This document shows positions 32,278-40,618 of a DNA stretch of 64,000 bases, one piece after another. Positions within the stretch are counted from its first letter, which is position 1. Every line of letters begins with the position of its first letter. Source of the stretch: Porphyromonas gingivalis ATCC 33277 (lineage in GTDB: Bacteria; Bacteroidota; Bacteroidia; Bacteroidales; Porphyromonadaceae); the NCBI RefSeq assembly GCF_000010505.1, contig NC_010729.1, positions 1,681,501-1,745,500 on the forward strand, in the 5' to 3' direction. Under the pieces are notes generated by a model. The model had not been told where the DNA came from. It did no database searches and was given only the letters and a program-made list of their open reading frames with translations. Position numbers and translations under genes: made by a program.

Positions 32278-34133
32278 TTCTCCTCCATCATTTGCGTGAA
32301 TACTTCTACCATCTCACTCATAACAAGCGGCTGGCCGGTCACACGGTTGAACTGCAGCGGGTGGAATCCGGGAACTTCGCCTCGCAGATAGAGTGCAAAC
32401 TGTCCCAAATTCTGCTCGGCAACCACTGCCTTCGGATAGCGTTGCAGTACTTCTGCCGTATTCTTGGGAAGCGGATTGATAAAGCGGAAGTGAGCCAAAG
32501 CCACTTTCTTGCCGGCATTGCGCATACGCTCCATTGTCTCATAGAGGTGGCCATAGGTACCGCCCCAACCGATGATCAAAAGCTCGGCATCGTCTTTATC
32601 GCCATGTACTTCCAAGTCAGGAATATCTTGGGCAATAGCTTGAACCTTGGCTTCACGCGTAGCGACCATCTTGGCGTGATTCTCCGGATTGGTGCTGATG
32701 GCACCGGTCACATAGTCCTTCTCCAAACCGCCCAAACGGTGCTGGAAGCCTTCCTGTCCGGGGATAGCCCAATAGCGAACGTGGGTCTCTTCATTTCTGA
32801 AGTAAGGTCTCCATTTGGCTTCGCCCTTATACTGATCCACGTAGGGAGGACGGATATCGGGATATGATTGGGGATCGGGGATTCTCCATGCAGAGGAGCC
32901 GTTAGCGATGAAAGCATCCGTCAGCAGGATAACCGGTGTCATATGCTCCAAAGCTATCTTACTTGCCCAGAAAGCAGAGTCGAAGCAGTCTGACGGCGTC
33001 GTGGCGGCTATGACAGGGATGGGGCTTTCTCCGTTGCGTCCGAACAAGGCCTGCAACAAGTCGGTCTGTTCGCTCTTGGTCGGCAAACCGGTCGAGGGGC
33101 CACCACGCTGAACATCCACCAGTACAAGGGGAAGTTCGGCCATTACTGTCAGACCGAGGGCTTCGCTCTTCAGAGCCAAACCCGGGCCGGAGGTAGTGGT
33201 TACGGCCAAATCACCGGCAAACGATGCACCGATAGCCGTACAGATACCCGCGATTTCGTCTTCAGCCTGAACGGTCTTTACTCCCAGAGATTTCAATTTG
33301 GCGAGCTCGTGCAGGATGTCGGTAGCAGGAGTGATGGGGTAACTACCGAGGAAGAGGTTGAGATTGGCATGTTCGGCAGCGGCAACCAAACCATAAGCCG
33401 TGGCTTTGTTTCCGCTGATATCCATATATACCCCGGGAGTTTGTTTGCGACCTTCGATTCGATAGGTCGTAGCCGTAGCGTGGGTATTATGTCCATAGTT
33501 GAAACCATCTGCGAGAGCCTTGATATTGGCATTGAGAATGGCTTCTTTTTTGCCGAATTTTCTATTCAGATAGTCTTTGGCATGCTGTGTAGGGCGGTCG
33601 AACAACCAACATACGAGACCGAGTGCAAACATGTTCTTGCAACGGAGTGCTGCTTTCACGTCGAGGCCGAACTCTGCCGTAGACTTCTTCACCATGGACG
33701 AAATCGGTACGGTGAAAAGCTCTTGCGTCGTAAGCCCCAACTCGGTCATGAAGTCTTCAGAGGCAATTTCTGCTTTCTCCAAATCAGATGCCATGAAAGA
33801 GTCAGAGTCGATAATAATAATGGAGTCCCGTCTTACGTGTGTCCGGTTAACTTTGAGAGCGGCAGGGTTCATGGCTACGAGAACGTCAGCCAAATCGCCG
33901 GGAGTACGTACCAGATCGGTTCCGATGTGCACTTGAAATCCGGATACTCCGCCCAATGTCCCTTGTGGAGCACGAATTTCTGCCGGATAGTCCGGGAAAG
34001 TGGAAATGGTGTTGCCAAACACCGCCGAAAGGTCGGAGAATATCGTTCCGGTCAGCTGCATCCCATCTCCGGAGTCGCCGCAGAATCGGACTACAACATC
34101 TTTCAGCGTTTTTACGGTAGTTTTTTCCGTCAT
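32274..34133 (-). CDS. korA: 2-oxoacid:ferredoxin oxidoreductase, fused gamma/alpha subunit
   Basis: This is a 619-residue protein. Residues about 10-190 are the gamma domain (VVRFCGDSGDGMQLTGTIFSDL at the start). Residues about 225-610 are the alpha (pyrimidine-binding) domain, with LFLGSYPITPATDILHELAKLK, AEDEIAGICTAIGASFAGDLAVTTTSGPGLALKSE, and GGPSTGLPTKSEQTDLLQALFGRNGE. The fusion of gamma and alpha is usual for this class. The C-terminal third has the transketolase-like end (VVAEQNLGQFALYLRGEV). It lies upstream of korB with a 4-base overlap, so stoichiometric translation is expected. No ferredoxin-like delta subunit gene is adjacent. Confidence 0.93.
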   Translation of the reverse strand: MTEKTTVKTLKDVVVRFCGDSGDGMQLTGTIFSDLSAVFGNTISTFPDYPAEIRAPQGTLGGVSGFQVHIGTDLVRTPGDLADVLVAMNPAALKVNRTHVRRDSIIIIDSDSFMASDLEKAEIASEDFMTELGLTTQELFTVPISSMVKKSTAEFGLDVKAALRCKNMFALGLVCWLFDRPTQHAKDYLNRKFGKKEAILNANIKALADGFNYGHNTHATATTYRIEGRKQTPGVYMDISGNKATAYGLVAAAEHANLNLFLGSYPITPATDILHELAKLKSLGVKTVQAEDEIAGICTAIGASFAGDLAVTTTSGPGLALKSEALGLTVMAELPLVLVDVQRGGPSTGLPTKSEQTDLLQALFGRNGESPIPVIAATTPSDCFDSAFWASKIALEHMTPVILLTDAFIANGSSAWRIPDPQSYPDIRPPYVDQYKGEAKWRPYFRNEETHVRYWAIPGQEGFQHRLGGLEKDYVTGAISTNPENHAKMVATREAKVQAIAQDIPDLEVHGDKDDAELLIIGWGGTYGHLYETMERMRNAGKKVALAHFRFINPLPKNTAEVLQRYPKAVVAEQNLGQFALYLRGEVPGFHPLQFNRVTGQPLVMSEMVEVFTQMMEEK

Positions 34134-34893
34134 AGCATACTGAGTTTGATAAGGTGGATTTTACCAGAATGCGACGAGCCCTATCAAATAATTTTCAGGT
34201 GATAAAGACCAATCGCAACGGCCGCAAAGTTCCGATATTTTTTTCATTCACAAGACATTCCGCTCCAAAATATTTGGATTTCATGCCTGTCTGCGAGAGA
34301 AAAGAATGCGGCGAAGGCTTCTTCGTAAATCGCATTTCAACATCAAAAGGATGGCACCCCGAGACTTATTCCTGTTTGCCTGCTCTGCGGCAAACAAAAT
34401 GTCGCAAAAGGATACTTTCTCCATGCAAGTTGTTTTTACTTGTCAGAGCATGAAAAAGCGATCGATCGAAGTGATTCTTTTTTTCGGTTTTTACCGTTTT
34501 GCTTTTCCGATGAGATCGAAAGGGTATGAATTTGCTCCAAATACGATGACAGAGGCCTGTTGCAGGGTTGACGCATCAAAAACTGCTTTCTAAGCACTTT
34601 TATAGTCGCTAAAGCTCCGTTAGTTATGTACCATTTTATTGGAAAGCCTCTGCATGGCCCCGGACCCTACGAAGAAGAAGCGTTCGATCCATCAGGAAAA
34701 GTCGAACCACAAATCAGAAGAAAGTGGTTCCGGAAATCCTGAAAACACGCGCGTAAAAAATTTCGTTTTGGCTCGAGAACAAAAAAAATCTCGCGCCAAA
34801 ACGAAAAAAATCTCGCGCCACGTTTTGCGGAGCCATACTCGACAAAATTGACGAACGATAGTCTCGTGTGCTATAAAATATTGATAGTCGATA
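34134..34893. other. Large intergenic region with decayed repeat element
   Basis: About 760 bases hold no gene I accept; two short open frames (34154-34453 and 34639-34851) look accidental. The stretch 34690-34810 resembles a second intergenic stretch at 50695-50820: TGGTTCC, TCCTGAAAA, TTCGTTTTGGC and TCTCGCGCC words occur in the same order. It contains a 17-bp inverted repeat with one mismatch (34762-34778 with 34789-34805). On the minus strand this is followed by ATTTTTT. Confidence 0.5.
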
Positions 34894-34941
34894 TAAAAGA
34901 GGCACCCGCCTGAGTTCGATTGCGAACTTCGGCGGGTGCCT
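34894..34941 (-). terminator. Terminator after the carbonic anhydrase gene
   Basis: On the minus strand an AGGCACCCGCC-type stem with a second inner stem (GAGTTCG / CGAACTT) is followed by TCTTTTAT, about 90 bases past the stop. Confidence 0.8.
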
Positions 34942-35032
34942 TATCCGTTTGCACAGGGATGAGAGGGATTCTACATCCTTATGCGATTATATTCCCCTTA
35001 TTCCTCTTATCGGAGGGAACTTGTACCACGTT

Positions 35033-35761
35033 TTAGAGGAAGTGTACTTTGCCGGTGGACATTTCGTAGATGGCTCCGCAGATCTTGATCTTACCCTCCT
35101 CTTCCAGCTTCTTGAGGATCGGACTATCCCGACGGATTTCGTCCATGGTTTGAATCACATTTTCCTTCACTACTGCATCGGCAAATTCCTTGTTGGCATA
35201 GGTGCGCTCGCCCGTGTACTGAGTAGCCTCGACGGAAGGCTTGATCTCCTCCATCAGAGAAGTAATGTTGCCCATCTCGACTCCTTTGATAGCAGACTTG
35301 ATGGCGCCACAATCCTCATGGCCCAGTACGAGCAGCACTTTAGAGCCCGACACTTCGCACGCGTATTCCAAACTGCCAAGCATATGGTCGTCTACGACAT
35401 TGCCGGCCACACGACCGACGAACAGGTCTCCGATCCCCTTGTCGAAAATGTATTCCACCGGTACGCGGCTGTCGATACAGGAGAGGATGATGGCTTCGGG
35501 GAATTGCCCTTCGAGACCGGCCACGGCTTGAGCATTGAGGTCACGAGGGAGCTGTTTGTTGGCCACATATCGGGCATTGCCCTCCTGCAAGCCTACAAGT
35601 ACAGCTTCGGGCGTCAGGCCTTGCTGAATATCTTGCGTGAGTACCTCGCCGATCCGTCCCTCTACGGCGGCGGTAGGAGTGTCGGATTTTGTCTGCGTAG
35701 TTTGGTTGCCGCATGCTATAAGCATTGCCATTGCAGCAGAAAACAAAACGATCTTCTTCAT
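35033..35761 (-). CDS. Exported beta-class carbonic anhydrase (lipoprotein)
   Basis: This 242-residue enzyme interconverts CO2 and bicarbonate. A lipoprotein signal (MKKIVLFSAAMAMLIAC, Cys17) places it outside the inner membrane. Zinc ligands and active-site residues of beta carbonic anhydrases are all present: SCIDSRVPVEYIF (Cys, Asp-Arg pair, about 95), GRVAGNVVDDHMLGSLEYA, and LVLGHEDCGAIKSA (His and Cys). The end has SPILKKLEEEGKIKICGAIYEMSTGKV as in typical family members. An exported beta enzyme is less usual than the cytoplasmic form. It is alone between terminator and divergent genes. A role in pH control or bicarbonate supply at the surface is inferred. Confidence 0.93.
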   Translation of the reverse strand: MKKIVLFSAAMAMLIACGNQTTQTKSDTPTAAVEGRIGEVLTQDIQQGLTPEAVLVGLQEGNARYVANKQLPRDLNAQAVAGLEGQFPEAIILSCIDSRVPVEYIFDKGIGDLFVGRVAGNVVDDHMLGSLEYACEVSGSKVLLVLGHEDCGAIKSAIKGVEMGNITSLMEEIKPSVEATQYTGERTYANKEFADAVVKENVIQTMDEIRRDSPILKKLEEEGKIKICGAIYEMSTGKVHFL

Positions 35762-36063
35762 AATCTTTTCGTTGTTAATGGTGAATGAATAATGTTAAAC
35801 CTTACCTGCATACTATATGAATACTGTCGGGATTTCACCAACCCATTGTTTCATAGCCATATAGACGCTCGGTACAAACATAACATTTTTCCCTTATTTC
35901 GATCGATTACAGAAGATTACGCGGATTCCGCACTTCTCCCGCAGTCTTTCATCCGGCAACACCCGGATTTTTTTTGATCAGTGTGTACGATATTTGACAT
36001 CTCGCACGTTTCTTTAGCAAAGCACGATCAAGGGCTAATCTATTTTTCAAACCTCACATAACG
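35762..36063. other. Intergenic with remnant of a lost propeller-gene 3' end
   Basis: Bases 35977-36016 closely match the 3' end and trailing bases of the propeller gene that ends at 37131 (matching 37111-37150), including the coding end YDI-stop. This suggests a further paralogue once stood upstream. The rest of the gap shows no gene. Confidence 0.6.
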
Positions 36064-37131
36064 ATGAAAGAGAAAACACCATCAGCCGTATTCACTTTGC
36101 TCCTTGTCTTTACTGCATTTTTATCCATTTCGGCTTGTGGTCGTCAGAGTGACAAACCCAAAGAAGTCCTCATCGTACAAGATTTCGGCTCTCCCGTGGA
36201 GCTTGTCCCTATCCAAAGCGGCAACGTTGCCAATGACCGACGTCTCTATGGGCTAACAGATTGTGATGAATACCTGTTAGCCTATACATCCGGCGAAACA
36301 CATGCCATTAAGCTGATACGCAAATCGGATTTTCAGGTGCAGGATTCCATCTGCCCTCTTGGAGAAGGGCCGGAAGAATATCTTGGATTAGAAATTTGCA
36401 GGTACGACTATTCCACCAGTAATCTGTTCGTTCTGGAGTCCGATAAATCTCTTTTGAGAGAAATCAATATCGAAGAAAGTATACATGCGGGTAGCACCGT
36501 AGTCAAAGGCGAGCGTTCGTACGCAAAATCAGGCAGACGTTTGTGGAGCCTATTTGTCGCTAATTCGGGCAGACAGCTGGCTTGCACAATAAACGATGGC
36601 TCTTTTTCTTATTATGAGATACAGCCGGGAAAGCCAATAAAAGAAGAGAACCTGCGCTCGGCTCCGATAGAGCTTGCCGAATCACTCAAGCCGAATACCC
36701 CATACATCACGCAAAGTCTTTCGGCCTTTAACCCCGAAAAAGAGGTTGCTTTTATCTCTTATGCCAATATGCGTCGGTTCGATCTTATCAGCGTAGAGAA
36801 GGGCTTGCTGAATACGCTCTACTTCAATGAGAAGAAATCGGCCAATCAAACCGCTGAAGAAATGAGCGAAATGTATCAATGGTATCCTTGGGGGATCGGA
36901 TCCACTAAAGAACGTATCTACCTGGGCTATGCATTGGAAGAGAGGAAGAGTGAGGAGGAAGAGTTGGAACAGACACATATCCTCGTATTCGACTGGGAGG
37001 GCAATCCCGTTAAGCATCTCGTACTTCCAATTCCGGCAAGGAGTTTTACCCTAAGCCAAGACGGCAAGAAGCTCTACACCCTAAATGAAAGCGAAACCGA
37101 GCTGAACTCCATCAGCGTGTACGATATTTGA
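36064..37131 (+). CDS. BF3164/TolB-like 6-bladed propeller lipoprotein, copy 1
   Basis: This is a 355-residue protein with a lipoprotein signal (about 1-25, ending SISAC). The body has repeated four-strand patterns, LYGLTDCDEYLLAYTSGETHAIKLI, FVLESDKSLLREINIEE and others, fitting a six-bladed beta-propeller of the TolB-like/BF3164 type in Bacteroidetes. Shared marks across this and the two following genes are CPLGEGPEEYL (about 98-108) and HILVFDWEGNPVKHLVLPIPA near the end. The function is unknown; an outer-surface or periplasmic location is inferred from the lipobox. It is the first of three tandem paralogues, separated from the next by 88 bases. Confidence 0.8.
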   Translation: MKEKTPSAVFTLLLVFTAFLSISACGRQSDKPKEVLIVQDFGSPVELVPIQSGNVANDRRLYGLTDCDEYLLAYTSGETHAIKLIRKSDFQVQDSICPLGEGPEEYLGLEICRYDYSTSNLFVLESDKSLLREINIEESIHAGSTVVKGERSYAKSGRRLWSLFVANSGRQLACTINDGSFSYYEIQPGKPIKEENLRSAPIELAESLKPNTPYITQSLSAFNPEKEVAFISYANMRRFDLISVEKGLLNTLYFNEKKSANQTAEEMSEMYQWYPWGIGSTKERIYLGYALEERKSEEEELEQTHILVFDWEGNPVKHLVLPIPARSFTLSQDGKKLYTLNESETELNSISVYDI

Positions 37132-37219
37132 CATCTCACATCTTTCTTTTAGACCATCTTGTTCCAATGCCAATCACCGTATACAGACGGAATGTTTCAA
37201 AGTATAATGTTAAAGTGTA

Positions 37220-38272
37220 ATGAAAAGATTATTTGTTCTGATTGTGCCAATCTTGGTCACATGTGTGTTCTCTGCGTGTAAGGATTCGGCTCATAGCAAT
37301 CAAGAGGTAATTGTTACTATAGGAGATTTCGGTCCTGCCAAAAGCCTCCTGCCTTCTAAGACAGAGAGCATTGCTCCGGCTCAAAATCCTTTTTGGATAA
37401 TTGATTGTGGTGATTTTTTAGTTTCGCACGACGAAGTCGATAACCATGCTTATATTGTAATTCGGAAATCCGATCTCCGTGTTGCAACGCTTCTTTGCCC
37501 GATAGGAGAAGGTCCGGAAGAATATCTTGACCCAATGCTCAGTTTTTATAGCTATGAAAATAAAATCCTGTCGATATTTGACCCGGACAAATCTTTGTTG
37601 ACAACAATAGATATCAATAAAAGCGTCGAAACGGACTCGACAGTGGTTGACAGCCGGGTGTCTTTTGTAAAAACGGGAAAACGAATACATCGATTGTTTA
37701 CAGCAGTGTCCGGAGACCGATTAGCCTATGTATTTGAAGGACTTAACTTTGCTTTTTACCGAGTATCTCCTGAAAAGCAATTGATGGATACGGATCTTTG
37801 CTCACCCAAAATAAATCTCTTAGAGAAAAACAAGGGTCAAGAGCTATATGTAGCTCAGAGTTTACAGGCATTCGATGAGAAAAAAGGCGTGTTTTTTGCA
37901 GCTTATTCTGCAATTCCACGGTTCGATCTGATCGACATCAAGAATGGCTGTCGAAAAAAAATCTTTTTTGAACGAAAAGTATCTCCGGATCAAGCTGCTG
38001 AAATACTCAAAGAACGAAACACTCGATACACTTGGAGTATAGCTTATAGTGCAGAGCATGTATATGTAGGTTATTATATGGATGTACAGTCTTATGAAGA
38101 GGATAATTCCACTCATATCCTCGTATTCGACTGGGAGGGCAATCCCGTCAAGCATCTCGTACTCCCCATTCCGGCAAAAAGTTTTGCCGTAAGTCAAGAT
38201 GGCAAGAAACTCTACACCCTAAACGAAAGCGAGACCCAACCGAACTCCATCAGCGTGTATGATATTAAATAG
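37220..38272 (+). CDS. BF3164/TolB-like 6-bladed propeller lipoprotein, copy 2
   Basis: This is a 350-residue protein with a lipoprotein signal ending VFSAC (Cys19). It has the same plan as copy 1: ICPIGEGPEEYL-like CPIGEGPEEYL near residue 93, PDKSLLTTIDINKS, and the end HILVFDWEGNPVKHLVLPIPAKSFAVSQDGKKLYTLNESET. The last 170 bases are close to copy 1 at DNA level, while the middle is much more diverged. It is more A/T-rich than copy 1. The function is unknown. Confidence 0.8.
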   Translation: MKRLFVLIVPILVTCVFSACKDSAHSNQEVIVTIGDFGPAKSLLPSKTESIAPAQNPFWIIDCGDFLVSHDEVDNHAYIVIRKSDLRVATLLCPIGEGPEEYLDPMLSFYSYENKILSIFDPDKSLLTTIDINKSVETDSTVVDSRVSFVKTGKRIHRLFTAVSGDRLAYVFEGLNFAFYRVSPEKQLMDTDLCSPKINLLEKNKGQELYVAQSLQAFDEKKGVFFAAYSAIPRFDLIDIKNGCRKKIFFERKVSPDQAAEILKERNTRYTWSIAYSAEHVYVGYYMDVQSYEEDNSTHILVFDWEGNPVKHLVLPIPAKSFAVSQDGKKLYTLNESETQPNSISVYDIK

Positions 38273-38425
38273 GGAATTTCTCATTTGTTTTTTATACCTT
38301 TCGGGATACGTTTGAATAACGTACAAAAATGATGTGTTTATGAATATCAAAACCAAACCGAGTATTTTGGTACTTAGATTTAATCCATCGAATCTCAAGT
38401 GTTACGGATTACGTTTGCTGTGCAT

Positions 38426-39466
38426 ATGTTGAAAGAAATAAAAGGGAAATACATCCTATTTGCTTTATTGCTCCAAACAGTGCTTTTTTCATGTACAGCT
38501 AAACCTGAGATGGAGGAATTAGTTACTGCCGAGGACTTCACTATGGGAAGCCTTGAAGGAGGGGTAAAATTTGTATTGCCGGATTCTTTGTTTACCGCCT
38601 ATGCATTGGATGATGTGGGCGATTATTTGCTTGCTATGGTGCCGGACAGGCCTTATCACTATTATCTACTTGATAAGGCTGATCTCTCTATCGTGACAGG
38701 ATTGTGCCCACAGGGAGAAGGGCCGGAAGAGTATTTGTCTCCCAGTGTCACTTACAATGCGGACGAGAATACACTGACTCTGATGGAACGAGATAGATCG
38801 AGACTCTCCATAATAGATATTGCTGCCAGTGCAGCTCAGAAAGAGACTGTCGTGAAAGCGCAAACGAGTTTTGCGAAAACAGGGAAAGCCGTATTTCGTG
38901 TATTTGGCACACGTTCGCCCTATCCAGCTTATATCTTGGAAGGGATGACGTTCGGGCTGTATTCGCTTATGCCGGACAAGCAGTTGCAAGAGACCGATCT
39001 GTTATTGACGCCTGTGAAGTTACCCGAATCTCTCCAGAGGGCATCGCTTTATATGACGCAAACTACACATGTTTATAGTAGCATTAAGCATACCTTGTTT
39101 GCTGCCAACCTCTACTTCCCCCGTATAGATCTGATCGATACGGAAAGCCGTGGGGTCCGCAACTTTTATCTTAACAGCAAAATTGAACCGGAGAAAGCCG
39201 CAGAAGGAGATAGGGTTTCCTATGTATGGGGAATAGCAGGAACAGAACGATACGTGTATGTGGGTAGCACTAATCGCCCAAATGCGATGATGGGGGATTG
39301 GGAGCAAAAAGAAATCTACGTATTCGATTGGGAAGGACGCCCCGTGAAGCGATATAAGCTTCCACGATCGGGTAGTTCTTTTACTGTCGACAATCAAGAT
39401 AGCAAGCTCTATGTACTGATTCAGAACGAAGAGGGAACAGAGGTCTACAGATACGACATCAAATAA
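38426..39466 (+). CDS. BF3164/TolB-like 6-bladed propeller lipoprotein, copy 3
   Basis: This is a 346-residue protein; the ATG at 38426 is preferred to an upstream GTG because it leads straight into the lipoprotein signal (MLKEIKGKYILFALLLQTVL, then FSC). It keeps CPQGEGPEEYL near residue 94, ERDRSRLSIIDI, and an end (YVFDWEGRPVKRYKLPRSGSSF) similar to but more diverged than copies 1 and 2. The function is unknown. It is followed after 17 bases by the adaptor gene of the efflux locus on the same strand, so co-transcription is possible. Confidence 0.78.
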   Translation: MLKEIKGKYILFALLLQTVLFSCTAKPEMEELVTAEDFTMGSLEGGVKFVLPDSLFTAYALDDVGDYLLAMVPDRPYHYYLLDKADLSIVTGLCPQGEGPEEYLSPSVTYNADENTLTLMERDRSRLSIIDIAASAAQKETVVKAQTSFAKTGKAVFRVFGTRSPYPAYILEGMTFGLYSLMPDKQLQETDLLLTPVKLPESLQRASLYMTQTTHVYSSIKHTLFAANLYFPRIDLIDTESRGVRNFYLNSKIEPEKAAEGDRVSYVWGIAGTERYVYVGSTNRPNAMMGDWEQKEIYVFDWEGRPVKRYKLPRSGSSFTVDNQDSKLYVLIQNEEGTEVYRYDIK

Positions 39467-39483
39467 GAAAGTACAAAAAAACC

Positions 39484-40584
39484 ATGCAGCTATCCGGATA
39501 CAGAGTAGTATGGTTGCCATTTATATTCTTGATGGCACTGAGCGTAGTAGGATGTAATAGTGGCAAGAAAAAGACTGCCGATACATCATCAGGTGAGGAT
39601 ATGGAACTATTCACCTCGGGTGGAGATACCATCGATGTGCAGATCGCCGAACTCAAGCTCGGGCCTTTCGACAGACAAATAGTGAGCCATGGAAAACTGC
39701 GTGCTCACGAAACAGCTGTCTTGCAGTTCGAGGACAGCCGGCAACCGCTCCATCGGCTCTATGTCCGCAACGGGCAGCATGTAGTGCAAGGGCAAAAAAT
39801 AGCTGCCATCGACGATCGTAGAGCTTTGCTCGAGGTGCAAAAGAGTGAAGACGAATTCAAGCAACGCGAGCTGGATTTGCAGGATGTACTGGTCGGCATG
39901 GGTTATTCTCCCCATGACAAATCCGATATTCCTGCGGACAAATTGGCCCTGGCCTGCATCAAAAGCGGATACAACATAGCCGAAAGCAACTACAAACAAG
40001 CCCAACTCCGACTAAAGCATGTATGTCTGACTGCACCCATCAGCGGTGTGGTCGCCGATCTGCATGCACAGGAGCATACCATACCCGAATCCGGCAAACC
40101 CCTCTGTCGCATCATCGGAGACAGTGGTTTCGAGGTAGTCTTCGAGGTGTTGGAGAGCGAGCTTAGTGCCATCCGAACAGGCGAACGAGTGGAAATCCGT
40201 CCCGTAGCTTTGAGGGACGTAACGACCGAAGGCGTTTTACAAGAGATCAATCCCTCCGTAGACGATCGTGGTATGGTACAGGTATCCGCCGGCCTGCGGA
40301 ATCCTTCCAAGAACCTTTTCCACGGTATGAATGTAGAAGTACGGATCAATCAGCGTATGGAGGAGCGTATGGTAATTCCTAAAAGTGCCGTGGTACTCCG
40401 TTCGGACAAGCCGGTAGTATTTTCCGTTCGTAATGGTACTGCCGCATGGAACTATGTGGATATAGAAGCTGAGAATGCCGAGAGTTATTGTATCGTGAGC
40501 AAGACGCTCAAGCCGGGTGAGATGATAGTTGTAGACGGCAACGCCAATCTGGCACACAAGACTCCTGTGGCACTCCGCCTATAG
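39484..40584 (+). CDS. RND efflux adaptor lipoprotein (membrane fusion protein)
   Basis: This is a 366-residue periplasmic adaptor with a lipoprotein signal ending SVVGC (Cys24). The plan matches HlyD/AcrA-like proteins. A lipoyl half-motif (HGKLRAHETAVLQFEDSRQPLHRLYVRNGQHVVQGQKIAAID) is followed by an alpha hairpin at about 120-180 and the second lipoyl half (VCLTAPISGVVADLHAQEHTIPESGKPLCRI). A beta-barrel follows (FEVVFEVLESELSAIRTGERVEIRPVAL), then a C-terminal domain (MVIPKSAVVLRSDKPVVFSVRN). It joins the RND pump and TolC-type outer channel encoded downstream. It starts 17 bases after the third propeller gene. The substrate is unknown. Confidence 0.92.
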   Translation: MQLSGYRVVWLPFIFLMALSVVGCNSGKKKTADTSSGEDMELFTSGGDTIDVQIAELKLGPFDRQIVSHGKLRAHETAVLQFEDSRQPLHRLYVRNGQHVVQGQKIAAIDDRRALLEVQKSEDEFKQRELDLQDVLVGMGYSPHDKSDIPADKLALACIKSGYNIAESNYKQAQLRLKHVCLTAPISGVVADLHAQEHTIPESGKPLCRIIGDSGFEVVFEVLESELSAIRTGERVEIRPVALRDVTTEGVLQEINPSVDDRGMVQVSAGLRNPSKNLFHGMNVEVRINQRMEERMVIPKSAVVLRSDKPVVFSVRNGTAAWNYVDIEAENAESYCIVSKTLKPGEMIVVDGNANLAHKTPVALRL

Positions 40585-40618
40585 AGAAGAAGACTAATCG
40601 TAAAAGCTCCATACCTAC

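Noticed and set aside
34154-34453. 99-codon open frame upstream of korA
   Set aside because: No signal, domain or sensible start; it lies in a decayed repeat region.
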